From: Deltaproteobacteria bacterium
GTDB taxonomy: Bacteria > Myxococcota_A > UBA796 > SXON01
Assembly (NCBI GenBank): GCA_947445035.1
Contig: CANFCK010000008.1
Location: 62,001 to 126,000, forward strand
Direction of reading: 5' to 3'
Length of the DNA stretch: 64,000 nucleotides
In this document: positions 1 through 8,780 of the stretch, one piece after another
How positions within the stretch are numbered: the first letter of the stretch is position 1
Layout of the letters: each line of letters opens with the position of its first letter
Translations under genes and position numbers: made by a program
The notes under the pieces: model-generated
What the model saw: the letters and a program-made list of their open reading frames with translations, nothing else
The model's database searches: none
Told to the model about the DNA's origin: nothing

Positions 1-489
1 ATGTGGTCGCCGGCGGGCGGCGCCAGCTATGGCGAGCCCAGAACGCTGCTCACGGTCGTGGGCGGCGAGGACGGGCCCGAGCCACTCGCCTTCGTGTTCT
101 CAGGGGCCGCGCCGTCGATCGATCCGGGGCGCACCGACCTGCTCTACACCTTTTCGGGGGGGGCGCCCGACGAGGACTGGCTCATCAACGGCGAGGCCTG
201 GCCCGACGTGACCGCGGCCAACGTTGAGCTCGAGGCCGACGTGATCATCGAGGTGCGCAACCTCAGCGCGACGAGTCACCCCTTTCATCTGCACGGCCAT
301 CGGTTCGAGGTGCTTTCGGTCGGTGGGGTCGCCTCGCCCGCCCGCCGGTTCGAAGACACGGTCGACGTGCCGATTCGCAGCACGCTCCGGTTGCGAATGA
401 CCGCCGACAATCCCGGGCAGTGGCTGGTGCATTGCCACCTGCTGGGCCACGAGGAGGGGGGGATGATGACGGAGTTGGTGGTGGAGTAG
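1..489 (+). CDS. Multicopper oxidase, C-terminal part (cut by window start)
   Basis: This is the last cupredoxin domain of a multicopper oxidase (laccase/CueO/CotA type). The family couples one-electron oxidation of phenols or metal ions to reduction of O2, usually outside the cytoplasm. The frame is open from the first base, so the gene is truncated by the window and the ATG at base 1 need not be the start. Copper ligands are visible: HPFHLHGH at about residues 93-100, and HCHLLGHEEGGMM from about residue 144. In the second motif HCH supplies type 1 and type 3 ligands and the closing Met is the usual axial position. The substrate cannot be told from this fragment. It converges on the CPBP gene, whose stop lies 79 bp downstream. 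Confidence 0.9.
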   Translation: MWSPAGGASYGEPRTLLTVVGGEDGPEPLAFVFSGAAPSIDPGRTDLLYTFSGGAPDEDWLINGEAWPDVTAANVELEADVIIEVRNLSATSHPFHLHGHRFEVLSVGGVASPARRFEDTVDVPIRSTLRLRMTADNPGQWLVHCHLLGHEEGGMMTELVVE

Positions 490-568
490 GACGTAGCCGT
501 CGGAGCCGCGCGGAGGGTCACCCCGTGCTCGAGGACATCGTCTGGTGTGGGCCGAACAGTAGCAGGCG

Positions 569-1423
569 TCAGCGCGGCCCTTCCAGGAGAAAGGCGGAGA
601 CTTCTACACCGAAGTTCATCGGCCAATGACCGAGGAAGGCGGGGAGAAAACTGCGACAGCGCAGGCATACGACCGCCAGCAGCGCGCTCCCGACGAACGA
701 CGACAACATCTCGAGCTCGGGCTTTCCCCGGTGCAAGAGGAAGTATCCGAGGCTGACATACAAGATCGCGGCACGGTTGCCGTGGGTTTTTGCGATCGCG
801 AAAAGTCCGAGCCCGTGCCAGAAGAACTCTTCCGCGAACAGGCAGGCGCCACGCAGGAGTTGCACCCCAAGCAGCTGCATGAAGTCGGCCCGGGCGCCCA
901 CGTCTTGCGGGTAGTACGCCCGGAGGCTGGGCAAAAGCGCCACCACGAGGAACGACGCGGGGAGGATGATCGCCCCGGCGATGGCCATCTTCGGGCCCCA
1001 CCAGCGCCAATCGCCGAGGCCGATCCCGTAGTCGTCGGCACGAACGTCGGAGGCGAGCCAGGTGCCCACCGACACCACGGCCGCCAGCGCCAACGGCGCC
1101 AAGTACCGGCCCGGATCGGTCTCCGCCCAGGTTTTCGCCTCGCCCATCAACTTCGCTGCCCACCACGGAGCCGCGACGAGCAGCGTCACCACGATCGCCG
1201 CGCCCGTGAGCGCGCCACGCCGCCGGGTTGCCCCCCACGCCGCGAGGAACGCCAGCGGAATGAACAGGTAGATCGAGTCGTAGCCAGCGGCCAACATGCG
1301 GCCGCTCCGGGGCATCAGCTTCCAATCACAGAAACAGCACCATGCCATCATCGTGGCTGGGAGGCCGCCCGCGAGCAGGCTCGCGGCGTTGAACTCGGCG
1401 ATGAACGGGCGCAGGCGAGACAT
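569..1423 (-). CDS. CPBP-family intramembrane protease (CAAX-prenyl protease 2 type)
   Basis: A 284-residue polytopic membrane protein with about seven to eight hydrophobic segments. The C-terminal half carries the CPBP signature: the paired glutamates in EEFFWHG (about residues 196-202) and a late HWPMN (HxxxN) motif; a further His follows in YFLLHRG. The family cleaves substrates within the membrane; bacterial members work in bacteriocin self-immunity, protein processing or unknown roles. The first motif is normally EExxxR; here the Arg position is His, so activity or specificity may differ. It is divergent from the HMG-CoA lyase gene 50 bp away and forms no operon. Substrate unknown. Confidence 0.75.
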   Translation of the reverse strand: MSRLRPFIAEFNAASLLAGGLPATMMAWCCFCDWKLMPRSGRMLAAGYDSIYLFIPLAFLAAWGATRRRGALTGAAIVVTLLVAAPWWAAKLMGEAKTWAETDPGRYLAPLALAAVVSVGTWLASDVRADDYGIGLGDWRWWGPKMAIAGAIILPASFLVVALLPSLRAYYPQDVGARADFMQLLGVQLLRGACLFAEEFFWHGLGLFAIAKTHGNRAAILYVSLGYFLLHRGKPELEMLSSFVGSALLAVVCLRCRSFLPAFLGHWPMNFGVEVSAFLLEGPR

Positions 1424-1459
1424 GCGCGCCGGCGTACCCTGCGGATCGCCATCGAGCCG

Positions 1460-1468
1460 TGTTAGGAT
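1460..1468 (+). promoter_or_regulatory. Extended -10-like element (TGnTAGGAT) before HMG-CoA lyase
   Basis: TG at 1460-1461, one spacer base, then TAGGAT at 1463-1468. The hexamer ends 5 bases before the ATG at 1474. No Shine-Dalgarno sequence fits in that space, so a leaderless or nearly leaderless transcript is inferred. Confidence 0.5.
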
Positions 1469-1473
1469 AGCGC

Positions 1474-2397
1474 ATGGGCGCGATTTCCCTGTACGAGGTG
1501 TCGCCGCGCGACGGTCTGCAGAACGAAGCGGGCGTGGTCTCCACCGAGGCCAAGGCCCAGTTGATCGCGCAGTTGGTGGGCGCCGGGGTCACCGACATCG
1601 AGGTGACCAGCTTCGTACGGCCGGGCTGGATTCCGCAGCTTTCGGACGCGGTCGAGCTGGTGCGGAGTCTCCCGAAGGTTGATGGTGTCCGGTACTGGGG
1701 GCTGGTGCCCAACCAGGTCGGGTTGGAACGCGCCCTCGAAGGTGGCATTCGGCACGTCGCGACCTTCCTCAGCGCCAGTGAAACGCACAACAAGAAGAAC
1801 GTGAACCGGACCGTGCGGGAAAGCCTGGCGGGCATCGAAGAGGTCATCGCAGTCGCACGGGACGAAGGCGTAGCCGTCCGCGGGTACATCTCCACCGTCT
1901 TCGGCTGCCCCTACGAGGGGCGCGTCCCCTTTGACCAGACCCTGCGCATCGTCGAGCGTTGTTTGGCGGCGGGCGCCGAGACGATCGCTTTGGGTGACAC
2001 CACTGGCATGGGCGATCCTCGGCTGGTCCGGGAAGTGCTCACGCGGCTCTTCGCGGCCGGGGTCTCGCCCGATCAAGTGGCCCTCCACCTGCACGACACG
2101 CGCGGCACGGCGCTCGCCAATGCTTTGGCGGGCTGGGAAATGGGCGTACGGCAGTTCGATGGGTCGGTGGGCGGCATGGGCGGTTGCCCGTACGCGCCGG
2201 GTGCCAGCGGAAACGCAGCCTCGGAGGACATGGTCCACACCTTCCACGCCATGGGTGTCGACACGGGCGTGGACCTGGACCGTCTGGCGGCTGCCGGCTG
2301 CTTCGCCGAATCCCTGGTGGGGCGCGAGCTGCCCGGGCGGTACCATCTGTATTGGAAGGGGGCCCGTCAGCGCTCGGCGTCAGCGCGCACCGCGTAG
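1474..2397 (+). CDS. mvaB: Hydroxymethylglutaryl-CoA lyase
   Basis: Cleaves HMG-CoA to acetyl-CoA and acetoacetate, the last step of leucine breakdown; cytoplasmic TIM-barrel enzyme of the DRE-TIM metallolyase family. The 307 residues match the normal length. Visible are the N-terminal SPRDGLQNE with the metal-binding Asp, the metal-binding LHLHDTRG at about residue 205, and the signature GGMGGCPYAPGASGN near residue 234, whose Cys is catalytic. That glycine/cysteine signature separates it from homocitrate and isopropylmalate synthases. No other leucine-catabolism gene is adjacent. The FHA gene starts 4 bp after its stop and is probably co-transcribed. Confidence 0.93.
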   Translation: MGAISLYEVSPRDGLQNEAGVVSTEAKAQLIAQLVGAGVTDIEVTSFVRPGWIPQLSDAVELVRSLPKVDGVRYWGLVPNQVGLERALEGGIRHVATFLSASETHNKKNVNRTVRESLAGIEEVIAVARDEGVAVRGYISTVFGCPYEGRVPFDQTLRIVERCLAAGAETIALGDTTGMGDPRLVREVLTRLFAAGVSPDQVALHLHDTRGTALANALAGWEMGVRQFDGSVGGMGGCPYAPGASGNAASEDMVHTFHAMGVDTGVDLDRLAAAGCFAESLVGRELPGRYHLYWKGARQRSASARTA

Positions 2398-2401
2398 CCT
2401 G

Positions 2402-3160
2402 ATGTCGCGCAGCTTCCTGAAGATCATCGCCGGCTCCCGACAGGGTCTCAACGTGCCCCTTCCGGTGCGGGACCCCTTGACGATCGGCCGGAAGCAGGGG
2501 GAGCTACTGCTTGACGACCCGCTCACGTCCGGGCGCCATTGTCAGGTGCAGGCGCGCGGCAGCGAGTGGGTGTTGACGGATCTGGGCAGCACCAACGGAA
2601 CGATGGTGGACGGTCGCCTGGTGCACGAGGCTGTCCTCCGGGCGGGCAGTGAGATTCAGCTCGGTGGCACGCGGCTGGTGCTCTTCGTGGGGGCGGCCGA
2701 CGAGGCGGCCTCCGCCGAGGACCAGCCCGGCGCGGGCGAGACGAGCGCCAATCAACCCGACATCGCCTGGCTCCTTGACGAGGAGCTGATCGAGCTGGCA
2801 GGAGGTGGCGAACGGACGCGCTCGCCGGCCGATGTGATTGGACAAGAACTGCGTCTGCCCCCTGGACTCAACGCGCTGGTTGAGGTCGTGGCGGGGCAGG
2901 ATACCGGAAAAATATTCAGGTTTACGCGTGGAAATATCAATATCGGTCGCCGTAGTGGCGAGGTGCCGCTGTCCGATGGCGAGGTCAGTCGTCGTCACAG
3001 TGTGATCGAGGTTTTCGGTCGCGACATGATCTTTCTGCGTGACCTGGGCAGCACCAACGGCACCTACCACAACGGTCGGCGCGCGATTGTGGCCCGGCTG
3101 CGCTCAGGTGACACGGTGGGGATCGGCAAGACGGTGCTGAAGCTGCAACTCACGCGTTAG
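2402..3160 (+). CDS. Tandem FHA-domain protein
   Basis: A 252-residue protein made of two forkhead-associated domains (about residues 5-95 and 158-250) joined by an acidic linker. FHA domains bind phosphothreonine peptides and usually read out Ser/Thr kinase signalling. Each copy shows the core motifs: IGRK...SGRHC...LGSTNGT in the first and IGRR...SRRHS...LGSTNGT in the second, so both look competent for phosphopeptide binding. The ATG at 2402 lies 4 bp after the lyase stop, which suggests one transcript. No kinase is encoded next to it, so the partner is unknown. Confidence 0.88.
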   Translation: MSRSFLKIIAGSRQGLNVPLPVRDPLTIGRKQGELLLDDPLTSGRHCQVQARGSEWVLTDLGSTNGTMVDGRLVHEAVLRAGSEIQLGGTRLVLFVGAADEAASAEDQPGAGETSANQPDIAWLLDEELIELAGGGERTRSPADVIGQELRLPPGLNALVEVVAGQDTGKIFRFTRGNINIGRRSGEVPLSDGEVSRRHSVIEVFGRDMIFLRDLGSTNGTYHNGRRAIVARLRSGDTVGIGKTVLKLQLTR

Positions 3161-3183
3161 GCGCCGCGCCCGCGGGAGAGCAC

Positions 3184-4443
3184 GTGACGTTCAATGAATT
3201 CGGCCTCGACGCCCGGCTCCTCCAAGCGGTCGAGGCGCTCGGGTACGTGACGCCCACGCCAATCCAGGCGCAGGCGGTACCCCCGGCGCTCCTGGGTCGC
3301 GACGTGATTGCGGCGGCGATGACCGGGAGTGGCAAGACCGCCGCCTTCCTTCTGCCCATCCTGCACCGTATTCTCCAAGCGCCGAAGCTGGGCACCCGGC
3401 TCCTGGTGCTGACCCCCACGCGCGAGCTGTGCGTCCAGATTCACGAGGCCTGCACCGCTCTCGGCGCGCACGCCGGCATCTCGTGTGCGCCCATCTACGG
3501 CGGCGTCGGGATGTTGCCGCAAGAGGCCGCCATCCAGCGTGGCGTCACCGTGCTCGTCGCAACGCCGGGCCGGTTGCTGGATCATCTGTCACGTCCGTAC
3601 GGGCACCTCGATCGGATCGACTTCCTCGTCGTCGACGAGGCGGACCGCATGCTCGACATGGGTTTTTTGCCCGATGTGCGCCGGGTGCTCGCGCGGCTGC
3701 CGAAGAAGCGCCAGACGATGTTCTTCTCGGCGACGCTGCCGCCCGAGGTGCGAACGCTCAGCAAGGAGATCCTGACCGATGCGGTGGCGATCAACGTCGA
3801 GCGAAAGGCGTTGCCGGCAACCGGAATTGCCCAGGCCGCCTACGCCGTCCACGGTGGCGCCAAGAACGCGCTTTTGCTGGCGCTGCTCAAGGGCAACGAG
3901 GTCGGCAGCGTGATCGTGTTCACGCGCACCAAGGCACGATGCAATCGTCTCGCGGACTTCCTCGAAGGGCAGGGCATCCCCAACGTTCGGATCCACGGGA
4001 ATCGCACCCAAGGGCAGCGGTCCTCGGCGATGGCGGACTTCAAGGCGGCCAAGGTGCGCGTGCTGTGCGCCACCGACGTGGTGGCGCGCGGGATCGACAT
4101 CGAGGCCCTCAATCACGTGGTCAACTACGATGTTCCCCACGTCCCCGGCGACTACATCCATCGCGTTGGTCGCACCGCACGGGCCGAGGCCGTGGGGGAG
4201 GCGCTGACCTTCGTTTCGCCGGAAGAAGAGGCCGAGTTCAAGATGATCGAAAAGGCGATCGGGTCGAAGATCGAACGGCGCGCGCTGCCGGAATTCGAGC
4301 TGACACACAAGCCCAAGCGGCCGGCCGAACCCCGCAAGTTGGATGAGCGTGCGCTGGCGCAGCAGAAGGCCGCCAAAGCGGGAAAGAAGAAGTCGCCCGA
4401 GGTCACCACCTGGGGGCGTTCGGATGGGGGTCGCGGGCGCTGA
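3184..4443 (+). CDS. DEAD-box ATP-dependent RNA helicase
   Basis: A 419-residue RhlE/DbpA-like RNA helicase acting on ribosome assembly or mRNA structure. Motifs appear in order: Q motif (PTPIQAQAVP), Walker A MTGSGKT near residue 52, PTREL, DEAD at about 151, SAT in FFSATLP, and motif VI HRVGRTAR near 325. The lysine-rich tail is typical of RhlE-like proteins. The GTG at 3184 gives the normal N-terminus (MTFNEFGL) and has a GGGAGA stretch just upstream. It follows the FHA gene by 23 bp. The exact subfamily (RhlE, CsdA or DbpA) cannot be fixed by eye. Confidence 0.92.
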   Translation: MTFNEFGLDARLLQAVEALGYVTPTPIQAQAVPPALLGRDVIAAAMTGSGKTAAFLLPILHRILQAPKLGTRLLVLTPTRELCVQIHEACTALGAHAGISCAPIYGGVGMLPQEAAIQRGVTVLVATPGRLLDHLSRPYGHLDRIDFLVVDEADRMLDMGFLPDVRRVLARLPKKRQTMFFSATLPPEVRTLSKEILTDAVAINVERKALPATGIAQAAYAVHGGAKNALLLALLKGNEVGSVIVFTRTKARCNRLADFLEGQGIPNVRIHGNRTQGQRSSAMADFKAAKVRVLCATDVVARGIDIEALNHVVNYDVPHVPGDYIHRVGRTARAEAVGEALTFVSPEEEAEFKMIEKAIGSKIERRALPEFELTHKPKRPAEPRKLDERALAQQKAAKAGKKKSPEVTTWGRSDGGRGR

Positions 4444-4462
4444 GCCGGCGATACTGGGCGTT

Positions 4463-5582
4463 GTGCGCCGCGCCCTCCTGCTCCTTGCGTTGACGGCCTG
4501 CGCGCGGGTGGACGTTCAGAGCCCGCCGGATGGGTCGGTCGTGCGCGTGCCGTGGGTGCCGCTGGTGGTTCGCGCTCCCGAACGTTTCGCCGGGGGGAGC
4601 GCCACGGTCCTCTTGGACGGCGAGCCCTTTCCCGACCCGCTGTTGTTGACGCGCCGGGACACCGATCGGGCGGTACACATCCTCGCAGAGCTTGATGCCA
4701 CCTCACTGAAAGAGGGTGAGCGCCAAGAGTTTTTTCGACGTGGAGCGCCCTTCGGCACGGGTGCGGTTCACGGTGACGGACGAGGCTGGGCTTCCGACCT
4801 CCGGGCGCGTCCTGGTGCGGGACGCCAACGGGCCGGTCTCTCTCACTGGGCGGCTCACCTCGGAAACGAGGCGACCGACCTCCAACCGAGCTTCGCCCAC
4901 CTTGTTTCCGATGGTGGTCCTACGTTGACCACCGGAGCCGAGGTCAACATCGAGTCCAGCGGCGAGTCGCTCGGCCACTTCAACAGCTTCCCCCTCGATC
5001 CGGCGCTTTTGCCCGCGCCGGTCGATTCCGAGGATGTTGCCACCCACCTGGATGCCTTCGCCGCCCTTCCCGGCGCACCGATCTCCCAGCTCAACCATCC
5101 CCGCGGCATCCAGTTCGCGCGGGCCGGTACCGGCACACGCGCCCTGGACTTCGACGTGTTGGAAGTGGTCAACCGCTTTTCGAGGGTCGGCTACCTCGCG
5201 GTTCGCGCCGACTGGTTCGCGCGACCTCCTCGCAGGCAGCGGCCTACGCGCCCGGCTGCATGTGCGGGCCGCGGCCTGGGTGCCCTGGCCCGCGATCCGC
5301 CTCGTCGTCAACGGGCAGGTGGTCTTCGAGGCCCTCTTGCCCCCGCGCGTGGACACGCTTTTGGACCACACGGTGGAGCTGCCGCTCTCGTTGGACGCCG
5401 ATTCGTGGGTGCTGGCGGAGGCGGGCACGCCGATCGGCGTGATGGCATCGGCCGTAAAGGTGGAATGGCCCACTCCCTGGGCCTGGATACTGCCCGAGTA
5501 CGAGCCGCTCGCCTTTACCAACCCGGTGCGCGTGGATGTGGACGGCGACGGCGTTTTCACTGCGCCCGGGCTGCCGCGCTGA
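4463..5582 (+). pseudogene. Decayed PHP-domain (CehA/McbA-type) metallohydrolase lipoprotein gene
   Basis: One reading of this region is split over two frames. It starts at GTG 4463 with a lipoprotein signal ending in LTAC. It shifts frame at a run of six T (4730-4735), shifts back near 4850-4865, and shifts again near 5215, ending at the TGA before 5583. The middle has the CehA/McbA landmarks GHFNSFPLD and QLNHPRG. The segments that should carry the N-terminal HxH motif and the later SDSH motif are missing exactly where the frame changes, which implies internal deletions as well as single-base slips. I infer a dead gene; an assembly error is the alternative. The family hydrolyses phosphate or carbamate esters. 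Confidence 0.65.
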
Positions 5583-5642
5583 GCGCCGGTCTTCGGGCCC
5601 CCGGGAGGGGGCGGCGACGCGGTGAGGACGCGGGATCCTGCT

Positions 5643-6584
5643 TTAGACCTGTACCTTCACGATCTTGCGGATGAGGATGGCGCCGATCACCTGGAGAGTC
5701 AGCATCAAGAAGATGAACGCCCAGCCGAGAGCAGTGGTCCAAAGACGAGAAATCAGCACTGGATCGATGACCCACAAGGAACCAGCCAGCACAAAGGGCA
5801 TGAAGACGATGATCACGCCCTGCGCGACGCCCTGCGCGGTCAGGGACTTGACCTTGCCAGAGACTTTCTTCCGCTCACGAATCGTGTTGGCCACAGTGTC
5901 GAAGGTCTCGGCCAGGTTGCCGCCGGACTGACGGAGGATGTTGATGCTGGTGACGATGATCTGCACGTCCTCAGTGCCGATGCGCTTTTCCAGGCCGATC
6001 AGCGCGTCTTCCAGGGGGACGCCGAGGCGCTGTTGATTGAGCGTCAGGGCGAATTCCTGGCTGATGGGGTTGGGCAGCTCTTCCCGGACCATGTCCATGC
6101 TCTGGAGCAGGGACAGTCCCGACTTCAATCCATTTGACATGAACGCGAGCGCGTCCAGGAGCTGATCCTCGAAGAGGTCGATGCGTCGCTGCCACATCCC
6201 TTCGACCACCGCGCGAGGCAGCCGGTAGCCCGTGGGCAGACCGAAGGGACCGGCCACCAAAACGCTGACGACCAGCGCCCGGATGATGTGGTAGCCAGGG
6301 TGGTCCCACGGCAAGCCGCTCGTCAGCCATAGGCCGAGGGCCGCAAAGACCAGGACGCTGGTGACGATGCTCAACAGGCAGACCGTGTTCGAGACCTCTA
6401 AGAACATCCTATCGAATTCGGTCTGCATCCAGCGGACGTAGCCGAGGGTCATGTCGTCGAAGACCGCCCATGCTTTGGGCGCCGAGTAGTAGCCGACGCC
6501 CGCCCAGGCCACGACCGCTACGCCGAGCGCCAGCAGTCGGCCGAAGGTGAGCCCGTCCCAGAACTGAGGAAGCAGCTGGAACAT
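5643..6584 (-). CDS. tadB: Tad pilus inner-membrane platform protein (TadB/TadC, T2SSF domain)
   Basis: A 313-residue inner-membrane protein with three to four membrane segments. Its cytoplasmic T2SSF/GspF domain (about residues 130-260) includes the run LLDALAFMSNGLKSGLSLLQ and the later ILRQSGGNLAETFD, both typical of TadB. It anchors the assembly ATPase and drives pilin polymerisation. The ATG at 6584 overlaps the TGA of the upstream ATPase by one base (TGATG), so translation is coupled and longer in-frame starts are unlikely. It is the last gene of the operon. Tad systems normally have both TadB and TadC; only one is encoded here. Confidence 0.88.
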   Translation of the reverse strand: MFQLLPQFWDGLTFGRLLALGVAVVAWAGVGYYSAPKAWAVFDDMTLGYVRWMQTEFDRMFLEVSNTVCLLSIVTSVLVFAALGLWLTSGLPWDHPGYHIIRALVVSVLVAGPFGLPTGYRLPRAVVEGMWQRRIDLFEDQLLDALAFMSNGLKSGLSLLQSMDMVREELPNPISQEFALTLNQQRLGVPLEDALIGLEKRIGTEDVQIIVTSINILRQSGGNLAETFDTVANTIRERKKVSGKVKSLTAQGVAQGVIIVFMPFVLAGSLWVIDPVLISRLWTTALGWAFIFLMLTLQVIGAILIRKIVKVQV

Positions 6585-8779
6585 CAGGCCCGACCGCGCG
6601 GCGTGGTCGCCTGACCCGGTGCCGCGAAGATGCCCTTCGGTACCTCGATGCCGAGCTCCCCAAGCTTCGAGACGAACTTGGGTACGAAGCCCGTGGGGCC
6701 GAAGGTGCCGATCACCTTTCGTTGGGCGTCGACGCCGGTCTGCTTGAATGCGAAACACTCCTGCATGGTGATGGTCTGCGCCTCCATGCCGGAGACTTCG
6801 CACACCGACAAGATGCGCCGGCTACCATCGCTGAGTCGCGACACCTGCACGATGATGTTGATCGCACTCGCGATCTGCTCGCGGATGGCGCGTGACGGAA
6901 GATCCAGGCCGGCAAACATCACCAACGTCTCCAGACGCGAAAGGGCGTCGCGGGGGGTGTTGGCATGCACAGTCGTCAGCGAACCATCGTGACCGGTGTT
7001 CATCGCCTGCAGCATGTCCACCGCTTCGGCGCCGCGACACTCACCGACGACGATGCGGTCGGGGCGCATGCGCAAGGAGTTCTTCACCAGGTCGCGGATC
7101 TTGACCTCCCCGACGCCTTCAATGTTTGCAGGTCGCGACTCAAGTCGTACGACATGCGGCTGCCGCAGCTGGAGTTCGGCGGCGTCCTCGATGGTGACGA
7201 TGCGGTCGTCCTCGGGGATGAAGCTGGAGAGTACGTTTAGCAGCGTGGTCTTGCCGGAACCGGTGCCGCCGGAGATCACGATGTTCAGTCGCGCCTGGAC
7301 GCAGGCCCGCAGCAGATCGGCGAGATCCGGGGTGAGGCTGCCGTAGCGGACCAGGTCCTCCACTTTCATCGGCTCACGAGCAAACTTCCGGATCGTGATG
7401 CTTGGACCGTCGATCGCCAGCGGCGGAATGATGGCGTTGACGCGGCTGCCGTCGGCCAGCCGGGCGTCGACCATCGGCGACTTTTCGTCGATGCGGCGGC
7501 CGAGCGGAGTGACGATGCGCTCGATCACCGCCATCAGCTGGGCGTCGTCGGTAAAGCTGTACTCGGTCTTGCGCAGCTTCCCGTTGATTTCGGCGAAGAC
7601 ATTGTCGCGACCGTTGACCATGATTTCGGTGACGCGCTCGTCGGCGAGCAGGTCCTCCAGCGCGCCGAGCCCCAGGGCCTCGTCACACACCTCCTTCACG
7701 ATGCGGCGGCGCTCATTGCGGTCGGTGACGCTGGCGCCTTCTTCGTCCAGCACCTTGGCCACGGCGACCTCGGCGCGCTCCCGTAGCAGCTTGTCCCGGT
7801 CCGGCCGCCCGCCCACCTCGCGGTCCAGGCGCTTGAGATCGAGCACCTCGGGCAGCCGTTTGTGGATGAGCATCTTCAGCCGGGTGCGGTTGTCCATCTC
7901 TTTGGCCGTCCGCCCTTTGCCACCCCCGCGCGCCTTGAGGAAGCCCTCGATGGCCTTGTCCTGCTCCTGCGTCACCTCGACGCCACGATGTTTGTCGACC
8001 GTCTGCCCGCGCCCACGTTCGACGGCCGCCAACTGGTCCAGGATGCCCTTCTCGACGAGCTGACGGACGAGCTCGTCGTACGTGCGGGAAAGCGCGGCGC
8101 GCGGCGCGTCCATCACGAACGGCGCCGCCCGTATGGCCGAATCCAAGGTGACCGTGTCGTCCTTCGGCAGCACGACCAACGCGGCCCTCCCGAGCGGGAT
8201 CGCGACCGCATCGCGGGGCATCGGACCCGCCGCGTCGTGGGCGTTGACGACGAACTTCACCAGGGCTTGCGGAAAGTGGAGGGTCTGGAGGTGGTCCGCG
8301 AACTGACGTGTCGCCGCCAATGACGTCGGGGTGGCGTTGGCCAACAGGAAGATGCCGGAGGCCCGCTCCATCGCCACGATGTTCGCCGGGTCTACGCCGG
8401 CCCCGGCGTCGATCACGATGTAGTCGCACAACGGCCCCGCCAGGTCGAGCACCTTGCGGATGCCTTCGGGTGGCACCTTCTGCGCTGCCTGGGGGTTCGC
8501 GGCCAGCGGCAGCACGCCCACGCCAGTCCCGTGCGCTTGGATGTACGGGCCGAAGCTCTGGGGGGTCAGCTGGTCGACGTACGGCAAGAACTCCGCGATC
8601 GTGCGCGCTTCGGTGACGCCGAGGAGCGTCGCGACGTCGCCGACGCCGCTGACATCGAGATCGATCACCATCACCCGCTTGCGCGTCTCCTTCAGCAGCG
8701 AGAGGGCGAAGTTCACCGCGAAGGTGGTTTTTCCAACACCGTCGCGGGCGCCGCCGACGACGATGAAACGACACGCCAT
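6584..8779 (-). CDS. Fused Tad ATPase: TadZ/CpaE-like ParA domain + TadA/CpaF secretion ATPase
   Basis: A 731-residue protein that looks like a natural fusion. Residues 1 to about 250 are a MinD/ParA-like ATPase (Walker A GVGKTT near residue 14, then [13 protein letters not shown]), corresponding to TadZ/CpaE, which localises the machine. Residues from about 300 are the TadA/CpaF hexameric ATPase, with Walker [10 protein letters not shown] near 506, the His box [13 protein letters not shown] and the ECRGAEA motif. A charged linker joins the halves. No stop or frameshift lies between them. The gene is 1 bp from the secretin gene and overlaps tadB. In most Tad loci these are separate genes. Confidence 0.9.
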   Translation of the reverse strand: MACRFIVVGGARDGVGKTTFAVNFALSLLKETRKRVMVIDLDVSGVGDVATLLGVTEARTIAEFLPYVDQLTPQSFGPYIQAHGTGVGVLPLAANPQAAQKVPPEGIRKVLDLAGPLCDYIVIDAGAGVDPANIVAMERASGIFLLANATPTSLAATRQFADHLQTLHFPQALVKFVVNAHDAAGPMPRDAVAIPLGRAALVVLPKDDTVTLDSAIRAAPFVMDAPRAALSRTYDELVRQLVEKGILDQLAAVERGRGQTVDKHRGVEVTQEQDKAIEGFLKARGGGKGRTAKEMDNRTRLKMLIHKRLPEVLDLKRLDREVGGRPDRDKLLRERAEVAVAKVLDEEGASVTDRNERRRIVKEVCDEALGLGALEDLLADERVTEIMVNGRDNVFAEINGKLRKTEYSFTDDAQLMAVIERIVTPLGRRIDEKSPMVDARLADGSRVNAIIPPLAIDGPSITIRKFAREPMKVEDLVRYGSLTPDLADLLRACVQARLNIVISGGTGSGKTTLLNVLSSFIPEDDRIVTIEDAAELQLRQPHVVRLESRPANIEGVGEVKIRDLVKNSLRMRPDRIVVGECRGAEAVDMLQAMNTGHDGSLTTVHANTPRDALSRLETLVMFAGLDLPSRAIREQIASAINIIVQVSRLSDGSRRILSVCEVSGMEAQTITMQECFAFKQTGVDAQRKVIGTFGPTGFVPKFVSKLGELGIEVPKGIFAAPGQATTPRGRA

Positions 8780-8780
8780 C

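Noticed and set aside
1931..2401. Upstream extension of the FHA frame into the HMG-CoA lyase gene
   Set aside because: The extension is a Ser/Trp/Arg-rich shadow of the lyase; the FHA protein starts naturally at ATG 2402.
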